Numbered from the stretch's first letter, positions 8,061 to 17,318 are shown. The stretch is 20,906 bases of DNA from Chara braunii (GCA_003427395.1 BFEA01000099.1:2233680-2254585), one strand, 5' to 3'. The notes: a model not told the origin generated them from the sequence alone. Numbers and translations are program-made.

Positions 8061-8257
8061 TAGCCCCTCCGATACTCCTTTAATGGGGGTAGAGAAACAA
8101 CTTTCTGGTCTAAATTGCCATTGGTCTTCACTTGCTGCCCAATTTTTCCAGACTGCTGTCCCTGTTTACCGCAGATCAGCCATTTTGTTCTGTGGATCTA
8201 GCCACATGTGTCTGAACGTCGTGATTGCTAGTTGCCTGGTCTCCTGATTTGTCATAA
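8061..8257. other. Possible upstream LINE sequence, not readable
   Basis: This lies where sequence upstream of the LINE reverse transcriptase would be. No conserved block can be read in any - strand frame, so I assign nothing. Confidence 0.35.
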
Positions 8258-8640
8258 ACGTCCAGGTTGTTGTAGAGGCTGGCTACTAGGCATATGACAG
8301 GCCTGCCGCACCTGACCATTGGATCGTCCTGATGTATTGCCTGACCGGTCCCCTAGGATACTGCGTCTGGTGTGCAGCTTCGCAGAGGCCTTGGTGAACT
8401 TACCCGAGATAAACCGTCATCCGAAGACAGTCACATTGATCGTTGGAAGCGGTCAGTCGTGGTCGCCCTGAGGAGACAAGACCACCTCCCATCCCATCTT
8501 CGAGTCAATACTCCTAACGTATCCCCTATCCCTACTACCCTACCTCAGTGTGACCAGCACTCAGGACCATCACCCTAGCAGTATCGAGGGGAACTTGGAC
8601 CGAACAGTAGTGACAGGCACCAGGGCTAGCGACCCAGCCT
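8258..8640 (-). mobile_element. Repeat family A, 5'-truncated copy without tail
   Basis: The - strand ends with CTACAACAACCTGGACG, carries the CATATGACAGGCCTGCC and ACCGGTCCCCTAGG blocks shared with 1417-1640, and then the CCTACCTCAGTGTGACCAGC and CAGGACCATCACCCTA blocks shared with full copies 2 and 3. It stops near 8640. No poly(A) follows the end, so the tail was lost or this is a broken piece. Confidence 0.75.
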
Positions 8641-8754
8641 TGTTTCTCGCCTTCCATATCACCAAGAAGAGGCAGACCCTGAGGGTTTGGGCCCCATAGC
8701 CCCAGCCACCACGTCCAAATTCTCAGTCATAGAGGACAGGAAAAAAAGGAAAAA
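8641..8754. other. Short unrecognised spacer with A-rich tract
   Basis: This separates two family A copies in the same orientation. The A-rich stretch at 8740-8760 runs into the target site of the next copy. Confidence 0.5.
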
Positions 8755-9524
8755 AGCGAAAAGTGGCTTTTTTTTTTTTAAAGCCCAGGGTGTTGTAGAG
8801 GCCAAGGACCAGACCAGCGGTGATTGCTTGCACCGACAGCCAGTGGTTGTTCTGACAGGATAGGCCACCTACCCTAACGTTAATACTCCCAGCGCACCCC
8901 CTGTCCCTACTATCCTACCTCAGTGTGACCAGCACTCAGGACCATCACCCTACCAGTATCGAGGGCAACTTGGACCAGACAGCAGTGACAAGCACCAAGG
9001 CTGGGCCAACCCCCCAGCCCTAGTGGAAGCAGAAGCGGACGAACCTTGCCGTACGGGAACTTCGGACGCCAGGCTCATGCAATCTTCTACAGGCCCAATT
9101 CAGAGAGTCTACCCAGCAGGAGTACCTAAGCAAGGCAAGCCAGCGCCCACGAACACATCCTACCGTCCTTCCCCTAACTTACCCAAGGCTAGGCGGAACT
9201 CAGACTAGCCGGAGTGACTTATATCCCTACCCTACCCTAGAGCTAAGCCATGCATGAGTAGACCCCGTCATATACCTGATAGACCCCCCCAGCCCGGTAT
9301 CATAGTTGTGTGTATATGTGTGCCGTATGAGCCCGTAGGCTATGTGTACATATGTTCACGAGCCATGTTTGTGTCTGCCCGAAGGCTATGTGTGCTCTGT
9401 GTAACTGTATAGTGAGATGTATGTGCCCAAAGCCTAGATATGTCTGGTACTATGTAGAGGGAACTGTGTTCGTTGAAGAGATGACAGGCCAAGCTGGACA
9501 GGAACCCCCCCAAAGTCCCACGCC

Positions 9525-9580
9525 GGATTCGAACCCATGATCTATGACATGGGACCTGAAGACTACCATTTGAGCAACAA
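9525..9580 (-). other. Second tRNA-like module of family A copy 2
   Basis: TTGCTCAAATGG (9567-9578) and GGTTCGAATCC (9525-9535) on the - strand form a second box A/box B pair about 210 bases downstream of the head module. The same place in copies 1 and 3 has decayed versions (GGTTCCAAT; GGTTCGAGC). Confidence 0.7.
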
Positions 9581-9789
9581 TCACAAACGGCAGGAGATCA
9601 ACAGAACAACCACAAGCAACAGTGACAAGCAACCCACGCAGTATCAAGACCCGACATACAACACTGTGGACAACCCTTGGGTGGTGTGCAGGCAGTGTCT
9701 GTAATAGCTTACCATGTGTCAGCCCAAGGGGGTGTGTGTCCAGCCATGCATCATTCTAACGCACTGCCGGTGTCCATGCGCAAGGCTGT

Positions 9790-9866
9790 GGATTTGAACC
9801 CGCAACCTCATACCACGATGCGAATTTCCAACCGGTGCTCTAACCACTGAGCTATATCAACTGGAC
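9790..9866 (-). other. tRNA-like head module of family A copy 2 (Pol III promoter boxes)
   Basis: Box A at 9845-9855 and box B at 9790-9800 (- strand) are both close to the internal RNA polymerase III consensus, about 45 bases apart. The D-arm-like GCTCAGTGGTTAGAGC is intact. I could not build an acceptor stem, so this is a tRNA-derived promoter and not a functional tRNA gene. Confidence 0.75.
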
Positions 9867-9883
9867 AGCAAAAAACTGGCTTT

Positions 9884-10139
9884 CAATTAGGGCCCAGTGC
9901 CCAAGGTGATACCTAGTTCGAGGAATAGTGTCTGACGAAAGGTCAACCGGCTTCGGGCCCTAAACCTCAGGCCAAGCCTCACCTCTGCAGCCAATCAGCA
10001 ACGGTAATTCTTGTGCCCACAAGTGTAGCTCATCCAGACGTCAGCAGACACCAGAGACAACAGCAGTCAGTTAGGAAAGTAAAATTGTAAAAGGACTTAA
10101 AAATGGAGCCGAAGTAAATCTCATCCGTTGAGGGGTCAA
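9884..10139. other. No recognised feature
   Basis: I see no gene. One CCAAT motif occurs near 9991, with nothing to attach it to. Confidence 0.45.
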
Positions 10140-10360
10140 TCCGACTCAATCGTCCTACCTTAGTGTGGACCACCCAGGACCATCACCCATCACGAGCTCG
10201 GCTAGGTGACCTGACCAGACAGCGGTTCTCGGCACCCGGGCTGAGCGGGGGGACCCTTACCTCCCCACTCAACCCTGGTTGAAGGCTTGAAGCGGACGCC
10301 GTCCTAGCCCTGTTGCACGGGTACTTCGGGAGCTAGGTGTGAACGTGCGACTACAGGCCT
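10140..10360 (-). mobile_element. Repeat family A, internal fragment
   Basis: The blocks CCTACCTTAGTGTGGACCA, CAGGACCATCACCC, CAGACAGCGGT, GCACCCGGGCT, GAAGCGGACG and CGGGTACTTCGGGAGC follow the same order as the body of copies 2 and 3. The tail and tRNA-like modules are absent. Confidence 0.65.
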
Positions 10361-11732
10361 ATCCTGAGGGGGTTCAGACTCTCCTGTGTGTCCCCCAATC
10401 GGCATCGTTGTTAGGACCTTTATCCTGAAAGATGGGCGCTTGATCACGGGGTATTGGTTACCTTAGCGCTCAACTTTTGGGGGGGAATGGGGTTTTTTTT
10501 GGGGGGGGGTGGGGGGGGAGGGGGCCCGGGGGGGAATGGGTTCTAGGTGGAATTGATCGGGGACTCCGCTGGGGTGAGGGTTGGTTGGATAGTATCCCAA
10601 CTCGGGGGTTGGGCCCCCTGCGGTAGTGGATGTCTTAGGGGTCCTCTGGGTTGCGTAGAGCTGGGATGGGCCCTGGTGGAGGATATTGTTGGGGAACCTG
10701 CATTAGAGGCTGTCTTTCTAAATCTGACGTATTTCGATATTTGATGTCACTTGTCTGAAGGATTTTCAATAAATTGGTTACAATCGAGCCTCAAGCTATG
10801 ATATTGTAGGATTTGGGCTCATAGGTGCTGATTGAATTATCTCCTTCAGGGTTGGAGCCTCTCCCTGCCAGGGTTATACAAGGTGGGAGGTGTGATCCTT
10901 GAGAGAGTAGGGGCGGTATTGTGGGTTTTGTTCTCCTTTGGGCCAGACTGATCTGGGTTGGATCAGCCACGGCGGTTGGGAGGGAGGACAAGGGGCCGGG
11001 CTGTTTTTCAGCAAGATGAGAGGTCGAGAGGTGTTTCACTTGGAGGGGGTGGGACACGAGGGAAGGGGGATCTTCAGCTCTGCGGGTGCATGCTCTAGGG
11101 GGTATTGCATGCTGCCGAGGGAACACGAGTGAATTAGGGAGCTGTTCTGAACTGGGGCTGGGAGGTGAGGGGGCGCCTTTCAGCGGAGGCAACAAAAGGA
11201 CAGGAGATTGTTTTCTTTGGGGGGAAGAGTAAGCTGCTCAGTTTCTTGTGAGCTTTTTTACATCCAGTTGAGACGTGAATAGGCGCAGGAATTTCCATGG
11301 GGAAGGAAGTAGTTCTCTCCCGTCCTCTCTCTCCCTGTGGGAATAATGGGTGTTGATTGCCTTTTTAGGTTATGATTCCTGTGTGTGTATCTGTGTTCTT
11401 TGAATTCTTTTTGATTTTTTAGGTTTCAACTGAAAAATCATCATAATTTTGGTGCTGGTTGCAGTGGATTGTGCTTGCGGTGATGGTTGGAGATAATGCG
11501 CTCTGCGGCGAAGGGGCTAGCCAGTAGGGCAGAAATAGGGTACAACAGCGGTGGAGATGGTGGCTCTACCGCAGTAAGTCTTGTCGTGGTAAGGTTGAGA
11601 AGGTTTTTGTTGGATGTTTGCAGCCAGTGCTTGAGAGAGTGGATGATCGGAACTACAACTATGGCGACGATTGGTGGCTTGCCTGGTATCTATTTAATGT
11701 CTTTGGTCCCAGTGGTTTTGCGAATGGACGAG
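10361..11732. other. Unrecognised region, G-rich, no supportable gene
   Basis: A G-rich low-complexity tract lies at about 10479-10535. The rest is not recognised as repeat or gene. Intron-like signals occur (GTAAGT at 11574, TTTGCAG ending at 11623), and a frame at 11618-11803 follows that acceptor and reads VDDRNYNYGDDWWLAWYLFN. I know no family with this sequence, and its downstream end is inside the repeat at 11741, so I do not call it coding. Confidence 0.4.
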
Positions 11733-12100
11733 GTCAGAACGACGCTGGTCGGTGTTGGGGCTTGGTCGAGTTGTCCTGTAACCCGAGCGGTACGGGAACA
11801 TGAGACCTGGTAGAGAGATCTGGGGAGTTGTCGAGGGTGGAAGGCACTCTAGTGTCTATTGGCGAACTGATACTTAGTCGACGCTTGCCGGAGCCGGGGC
11901 GGGTTGCTTTGCCCGGTAACCTAGCAGGTGGGGGGATTTCTGGGGTGGGTCGTGCCACTCTATAACCTAGCAGTTGGGGGTGGGAGGCCTGATAGAGATT
12001 AGGTGTCGGGGTATTGGAGAGAGGCGGATAGGGTTGAGCTGCTGATAGTCGCCAAAGGTAAGTGGTTTTCGGTCTGAATATTTTCATGATCAAATCTTAG
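11733..12100 (+). repeat. Paired ~130-bp repeat, unit pair 1
   Basis: Two diverged sub-units start at GACGCTGG (11741) and GACGCTTGCCGG (11880), 139 bases apart. Each runs through CCTGTAACC or CCGGTAACC; the GAG.CCTG.TAGAGA motif follows directly in the first and only after an extra stretch in the second. Pairs 2 and 3 are clearer copies. Confidence 0.65.
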
Positions 12101-12169
12101 AAAACTGTGGTCTTACGAATGATTTGTGATTCGGGGACCCCTAGCAACTCATTTTAGGAGGCTTCATTA
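12101..12169. other. Spacer
   Basis: I recognise nothing in this spacer. Confidence 0.4.
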
Positions 12170-12480
12170 CTATTATACTCAGTGATCTGCGACTGTCCGA
12201 TGCCCGAACGACGCTGGCCGGTACTGGGGTGTTGCTTTGTAACCTGCTGATGCAGGAGTGTGAGGCCTGGTAGAGAGATTTGGGAATGCTTTGGGGTGGG
12301 CATTTCAAGGGACAACTAAGGGTTACTGCTTGGACGACGCTGGTCGGAGCTGGGGTGAGTTGTGTTGCCCTGTAACCTGAGCGACTGGGGGTGTGAGACC
12401 TGGAAGAGCTCGGCAGGGAGTAAGACAGTGTTGGAGACTTTTTGAAGGATATGCTATGGATTCCGAGGGTTTTGAGCATC
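12170..12480 (+). repeat. Paired ~130-bp repeat, unit pair 2
   Basis: Sub-unit cores start at 12210 and 12336 (126 bases apart). The whole 310-base segment matches 13117-13430 in order, from GTGATCTGCGACTG to GGGTTTTGAGCAT. Confidence 0.85.
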
Positions 12481-13116
12481 TATAGGACCTTTGTGATGGC
12501 GATTTTTGCTTCTAAAACTCCTTTTTAGCAAATAGGCTAGTAATTGCTCATGATCTTATTCTTCAGACAAAGCTTGGTTGAAGTCCCGGTATCTCAAAAA
12601 ATAAATTTGTATATGCTCTAAAAAAGAGAGAGAATGCTTTAGGATTCTGGGGACTTTCGCGGCAAAGCTGCGATATTTCTTTCCGAAATAGGAAAGGGCC
12701 GTGGGGGGTGGCCGGAAAGGGAAAGTTTTTATCCCCGGAGGCGCTCGCTGGACTGACGGAACGGGCGAGTGTACCAGGTTTGGATGACGCATGGACATTA
12801 CGCGGTCCAAAAACCGGACCAGACCTTGGAAAAGTGCGAGACAGACCCCGAGGCCAGTCTCAGCTTTCGACACATTTTTGCGGCGAACTTTCCTCCCGAC
12901 GGCCTTTTCCAGGATGCAGACAGAGTGAAAACATCCAACTGCCACCTTCCACGCCAAAAAACGCGGCCTGTGGGGTCCCGGAAGACGGTCCTTGGAAAGA
13001 ATTTGCGGCTTTCCAATGCATTATACGCAGGCTGTGGGGTCCCGGCAACACTTCCGCGGCAAAGTTTTTCCTTTCCGCATTCCTGTGGGGTTCCAGCCTT
13101 AGGCTGTTTGATACTG
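12481..13116. other. Unrecognised stretch between repeat pairs
   Basis: A frame of 166 codons on the + strand and one of 151 codons on the - strand overlap here, but neither shows a known domain and each borrows sequence from the repeat. A short internal repeat is visible: GCTGTGGGGTCCCGG occurs exactly at about 13030 and nearly so at about 12967 and 13080, and CGCGGCAAAG at 12658 and 13057. Confidence 0.45.
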
Positions 13117-13430
13117 GTATATTCATGGATCTGCGGTTGTTCGATGTCAGAACGATGCTGGCCGGTACTGGGGTGTTGCCCTGTAACCTGCTGACTACAG
13201 GAGCGTGAGGCCTGGTAGAGAGATCTGGGGATGCTTTGGGGTGGGCATTCCAAGGGACAACCAAGGGTTGCTGTCGGGACGATGGTGGCCGGAGCTGTGG
13301 CGAGTCGTGTTGCTCTGTAACCTAGCCGAGTGGGAGTGTGAGGCCTGGGAGAGCCCGACAGGGAATAAGACAGTGTTGGATAGTTTTAGAGAGTTTTGAT
13401 TGGGAGTCTAGGGGTTATGAGCATTTGAAA
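13117..13430 (+). repeat. Paired ~130-bp repeat, unit pair 3
   Basis: A copy of 12170-12480 offset by about 944 bases, with sub-unit cores at 13154 and 13280 (126 bases apart). Shared landmarks include GCCGGTACTGGGGTGTTGC, ATGCTTTGGGGTGGGCATT and AATAAGACAGTGTTGG (AGTAAGACAGTGTTGG in pair 2). Confidence 0.85.
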
Positions 13431-13514
13431 AGAGGTCAGTAGTCATTCATAGTTTTTCAACCTCTTTTTAATTCTCTTGAATTTCTTCAATAGTTCTCAA
13501 TAGTTCTCAGATTG

Positions 13515-13660
13515 ATTCTCATCCGAAGCCAGATAATGGCCCCGGTATCTCAAATGACTTGTGTAACTCTATGTGGGACGCTGGGTCCGGTTCCCAGCAC
13601 GTGTTGCTCCCCACGAATAGACTGGAGCATTTGTCCCAAAAAAAAAGAAAAAAAGAAAAA
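13515..13660 (+). repeat. Repeat family D copy with A-rich tail
   Basis: It carries GGGACGCTGG, GGTTCCCAGCACGTG and CTCCCCACGAATAGACTGGAG in the same order as 1190-1330 (- strand), followed by an A-rich tail at 13638-13663. A weak box A-like TATCTCAAATG lies upstream at about 13543. The poly(A) suggests a retroposed unit. Confidence 0.55.
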
Positions 13661-13720
13661 AAAGGTTGGTCTGTTACCTGCATGGAGAATACTGTCAGAT
13701 TAGAATAGCCCAGAGTAGCT

Positions 13721-13890
13721 CCCGTTGATGATAGAGGTTGGGGGAGCAGATGGTGGCTGTGAACCCGCTGAGGACGGAAACTGGAGTTACAATGGGGGAT
13801 GCTAATAGAATGCCTGGACATCCAGTTGATGATAGAGGTATGGGAGCAGATGGTGGCCGTAAGCCAACTGACGGAAACTGGAGATGCTCT
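13721..13890 (+). repeat. Diverged ~101-bp tandem duplication
   Basis: GTTGATGATAGAGG, GGGAGCAGATGGTGGC and GACGGAAACTGGAG occur in the same order from 13724 and again from 13825. Confidence 0.8.
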
Positions 13891-13984
13891 AGGTTCAAAT
13901 AACCTCCGCAAGAATTCAAAGAATAACCAGAGGGATCAGGGCTAGCAAGGGAGGTGAGAAACTGCTTAGCCCTGATGCCTATAG

Positions 13985-14205
13985 CCGCTGTCCAGTCAAA
14001 GATCACTAGAATGGGTGATGATCCTGGGTATACTCAGGTAGGACCTTGGGAGTAGGGATGCGTCGGGGAGATGACGAGTAAGGGTGGGAGGGTGTATCAT
14101 AGGGGACCGGTTAGGCAATATATCGAGATGATCAAATGGTCAGGTGCTGGCAGGCCTGTCCTATGTCTAGTAGCCAGCCGCTACAACAACCTGGACTTTC
14201 TAGGA
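13985..14205 (+). mobile_element. Repeat family A, 5'-truncated copy
   Basis: On the + strand it reads GATGATCCTGGGTATACTCA, GGACCGGTTAGGCAATAT, CAGGCCTGTCC and ends CTACAACAACCTGGACTTTC plus an A-rich tail. It is the opposite-strand match of 1417-1640. About 220 bases of the 3' end are present. Confidence 0.7.
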
Positions 14206-14863
14206 AAAAGAAGGAAAAAAGGACTGGGCCCCACCTGGGATACGAGTCCAACTACAGCCTCAAAAAAAAAAAAAAAGAAGAAGAAGAAGATATCATGGGC
14301 AGTGTCTAATGGTAATGGCCCCTCCCTAGCCAAGGTCTAACCTCATGACGTCCCCTCGAGAGGCCAGGTTGCCTACCTAGTGTTGCTGTTATTGTGATCA
14401 TTCTCAACGTTATTTTGCTTGGACGCCAGTCTGCTGGGATCCTAGCCTCTATCATCAGTGAGGACTACGGTCCAGTCATCCATTACCTCACGGTCCTCAC
14501 CTCTGTCATAAGCTAGATCCCTCTGTTGTTGTTATAGGGTTTTAAACAGCCCTTAGTCATTAGTATGTACTAGGTCATCATCCATTCCATCGCTTCCGTA
14601 ATAAACTAGGGTTGCTGTTATAGTCTTTCCTCCCACCGCTTTGTGAACCACCGTATGCCGTCCAGGCCCGACGAGGCTCTGGCCGCCATCCCCTGCCAAC
14701 GCAAGAATATAACATGGCGGGGCTCTTGAACAGTAGCAGTCGCAGCAGCAATATCCTGCCATGTATAAGACTGCCCATCACGAACTGCAGCGTTCAGTCT
14801 CTTGTCTTATGCTCTTCTTTTTTTTTTTAATTGGTATTAGTGTAAAGATGGTCCATTCAATTG
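14206..14863. other. Unrecognised stretch with A-rich/GAA tract and loose repeats
   Basis: An A14 plus GAA tract lies at 14263-14290. Loose repeats of about 100 bases carry GTTGCTGTTAT-like and CATCCATT motifs (near 14380, 14480-14537 and 14580-14625). A T12 run sits at 14818-14829. No gene is supportable. Confidence 0.45.
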
Positions 14864-14985
14864 ATAGCCGGAAAACGGGTCCAATGTCCCTTACATATTT
14901 GCCACGGCTTCATGGAGCTGAGCGAGGCTCTCCCAACCAAGCCCATCCCCAACCGCAGCCAATGTATGATGCCAGCTGTTAGGTC
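14864..14985 (-). mobile_element. Possible LINE reverse-transcriptase scrap
   Basis: The - strand reads LAQLHEAVANM, a stop, then GTLDPFSGYQLNGP. LINE reverse transcriptases carry a similar segment shortly after the catalytic FADD motif: a leucine-rich helix, then F-G-x-x-S-G-(Y/L)-x-(I/L/V)-N. Only about 30 residues agree and one stop interrupts them, so this is tentative. Confidence 0.4.
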
Positions 14986-15040
14986 TTGGGCATGCGGTTT
15001 GTTAGTGGTTTTGCTTTCAGGTTTGGGACATACTGTTGTC

Positions 15041-15052
15041 CGTGGTGTTGAT
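15041..15052. other. Target-site duplication, left of family A copy 3
   Basis: CGTGGTGTTGAT here is repeated without change at 16197-16208, bracketing the element. Confidence 0.9.
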
Positions 15053-16196
15053 GTTTTTTTTTTTTTGAAAGTCCATGGTGTTGTAGAGGCCCCTAGCGCA
15101 CCCCCTATCCCATCCTACCTCAGTGTGACCAGCACTCAGGACCATTACCCTACCAATGGGCACTGCCAGGTAACTTGGACCGAACAGCAGTGATAGGCAC
15201 CAGGGCTGATAGGTTGCCCAGCCCTGGTGGAAGCGGAATCGGACGAGCCTTGTCGAACGGGAACTTCGGACGCCAGGCCCAGACAATCTACTACAGCCCC
15301 CAAGAGACTCTGGGCCCTAGGTTTCAGACAGGGTAACACCCATTGAAGCAGTGTTACCGTCCTTCCCCTTGCTTACCCAAGGCCAGGCGGAACTCGGACT
15401 GGCCTGAGCGACTTATACGGTTATACCCCTACCCTTACGCCAGGGTCTAAGCCTTATATATAGCCACTAGACAGTTCTATCCGAATATCAGTAGGAACTC
15501 CGGCAGCCCATACCTGTCCCTACTGCAGATAGTAGACCCCACCCAGTGACTAGCCCCCCCAGTCTGATAGTTGTGTGGTTCGCAATGTATGTGCATACCC
15601 GAAGGCTGTGTATGCTCCGTGTATATATGTATCAAGATGTACAGACATCTCTATGTACGGAAACTTGTGTGTGTAGCCCGTAGGCCATGTATAATTGGCA
15701 AGCTATGTATATGCCGGAAGGCTGTGTGTGCTCTGTGAATCAATGTATCGAGATGTATAGGCAGCATCATGTNTGNATATCGAAGAGAGAACGGGGTAAG
15801 CTGGACAGGGACCCCCCCAAGGTCCGAACCAAGCTCGAACCCGTGACCTTGTAGCATGTAATCGTATGACTCTACCATGTGAACGACTAGTGGAAATGGC
15901 ACGAACGTGTGATATGCCAGACTGGGGAGATCAACAGAACACCCAAGACCAACACCCCCAAGCAACCCATGTGAAACCCAGAACCAACATACAACGACAA
16001 TGGACTTAACCCTTGGGTGGTGCGCAGGCAGTGTCTGTAATAGTACCATGCGTCACCCCACGGGAGTGTATGTCCAGCCGTGCGTCAATCTAACGCCCTG
16101 CTGGTGTCCATGCGCAAGGTTGCAATTGAGTTTTGAACCCGCAACCTCATACCACAATTCGCATTTCCAACCGGTGCTCTAACCACTGAGGCACAT
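15053..16196 (-). mobile_element. Repeat family A, full-length copy 3 with perfect target-site duplication
   Basis: A complete 1,144-bp copy on the - strand and the clearest definition of the family. The poly(A) (T at 15054-15066) lies at one end against CGTGGTGTTGAT, and the tRNA-like head (box A GCCTCAGTGG at about 16185-16194, box B GGTTCAAAAC at 16130-16139) lies at the other against the same 12 bases. A second module near 15833-15885 has GGTTCGAGC as a weak box B. The short CATAGCC-type repeats lie at about 15590-15760 and the non-coding body at 15090-15450. No frame spans the element. The perfect duplication suggests it is younger than copies 1 and 2. Two N bases (15773, 15776) fall in its variable part. 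Confidence 0.92.
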
Positions 16197-16208
16197 CGTG
16201 GTGTTGAT

Positions 16209-16390
16209 TATCTCTTTTCTTATGGTCTTTTTTGTTTCCAGAAAACACCCGCTGATACTGCCAGGTGTCTTTTCTTATGCTCTTCCTTTCTTTCTTTTTT
16301 TATCAACATGGACAATTCATTATCTTCAGAATCAATGAGGCCGGGGTCCTCACAGTCTACCCGGAGTTTTTTTTTTTTTTTTTTTTTTTT
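16209..16390. other. Spacer with T-rich tracts
   Basis: Pyrimidine-rich sequence with no gene. The T run at about 16368-16390 is the poly(A) of the - strand SINE that follows. Confidence 0.55.
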
Positions 16391-16757
16391 AACTGTACTC
16401 TTCGCTCAATTTTTCCTCACACTACCTACCTACCACTACTCCTACCTATAGGCATACGGGGAAACCCGTAGCATACCAGAGCCATGTTTTTACGGCCCCT
16501 CGAGCCTGCAGGATACCNGCCAGGGGACGGCCNGTAGCACCAGGGATAAAGCGGACCAATCCCCCGTGCCTCCCCTCAGGCCCCTCCCCTACGAACATAG
16601 CAGACTCTGCTTGATGCCGATCGGGGGATCCAGTGCCCTATCTCTTGGGTAGCGGGTGCCAAGTAAGCCCAGGAAGGCATGAGGCCAATGGGGATTGAAC
16701 CCATGACCTCCTGAATGCCACTTGCGAGCCTTACCAACTGAGCTAGGCCGCTGGATT
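16368..16757 (-). mobile_element. SINE family B, copy 1 (tRNA-derived, ~365 bp)
   Basis: On the - strand it begins CCAGCGGCCTAGCTCAGTTG with box A TAGCTCAGTTGG and box B GGTTCAATCC, and ATGGG/CCCAT forms a T-stem around the box B loop. A non-coding body follows (landmarks GGCACCCGCTACCCAAGAGA, CTGCTATGTTCGTAGGGG, GGGGCCGTAAAAACATGG), ending in ATTGAGCGAAGAGTACAGTT and poly(A). Copy 2 on the + strand at 17602-18010 matches throughout. It has N at 16518 and 16533. RNA polymerase III boxes at the head with a poly(A) tail are the standard SINE plan; mobilisation would need a LINE enzyme. Confidence 0.9.
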
Positions 16758-17318
16758 TTTTTTTTTTTTTTTTGGGTGAACATGTCTTCCTGATGCTCAC
16801 TGGCTTTTTTCTTTTTTTTTCTGTGTTCCCAACTTCCCCCCGCTCCCGAAAAAAAAAAAAAAAAAGATGATGTTCGCTGGCTGCTTTAGTGACTCTTTTG
16901 GTGTCCCGTTTGTTGCCGTCTCCGCTTGCTCTCTCTATTTGAAACCAAGTGGGCCCGGATTGGAGGGAGGTGCCTTTGGGCCTCTCATACTTCTAGCCAC
17001 TCATACTTCACTCCAGCTTAGGAAGAAGTCCATCTCTCTCCTTATCGGCATGAAAGGTAAAATGCCCGACATCCACTCTACCACAGTGAAACACACTCCC
17101 AAGCTGCACGGTAACTGGAGAGCAGGCACACCTTAACTGCCCATCTCGATTCTGGGCTCCAGATCAAGGACCAGGGACAAAGACTCTGGTCAGTTTCCAT
17201 ATGCTAATGTTTTCCAGCAGGTGCTGCTCCCCACCAATAGATATGGAGCCGTCGCTGCAGGGGTCACTTGATGAGGATGCTCTTATCACCTCGTCAAGTG
17301 GACTTCCTGCCCTTGAAG
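16758..17318. repeat. 545-bp block, first copy (exact duplicate of 20332-20876)
   Basis: After a T run (about 16756-16773), positions 16774-17318 match 20332-20876 at a constant offset of 3,558 with no difference that I can find, including identical T9 and A17 homopolymers inside. It contains a family D core (about 17215-17240). An 89-codon frame at 16867-17136 is present in both copies but has no recognisable domain. The copy ends exactly at the Tn5 mosaic-end sequence at 17319. Confidence 0.95.

Larger units (their letters stand above)
8771..9866 (-). mobile_element. Repeat family A, full-length copy 2
   Basis: A complete copy of about 1.1 kb on the - strand. Its head (9790-9866) has a near-canonical box A, TAGCTCAGTGG, with TTAGAGC completing a D-arm, and box B GGTTCAAATCC. 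A second module follows at about 9525-9580 with TTGCTCAAATGG as box A and a perfect GGTTCGAATCC box B. Then come the CATAGCC-type short repeats (about 9300-9440), the non-coding body shared with copy 3, and the end CTACAACACCCTGGGCTTT plus poly(A). Imperfect target-site duplications flank it: AGCGAAAAGTGGCTTT (8755-8770) and AGCAAAAAACTGGCTTT (9867-9883). The second tRNA-like module is best preserved here. Confidence 0.85.

Noticed and set aside
9790-9866. Functional tRNA gene
   Set aside because: Box A and box B are excellent, but I could not form an acceptor stem, and the same sequence heads three copies of a retroelement.
12708-13208. 166-codon frame as a gene
   Set aside because: It is overlapped by - strand frames of similar length, has no domain, and its last part lies inside the paired repeat.
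16867-17136. 89-codon frame found identically at 20425-20694
   Set aside because: Being in both copies is explained by the exact 545-bp duplication. There is no recognisable domain and no other evidence of coding.
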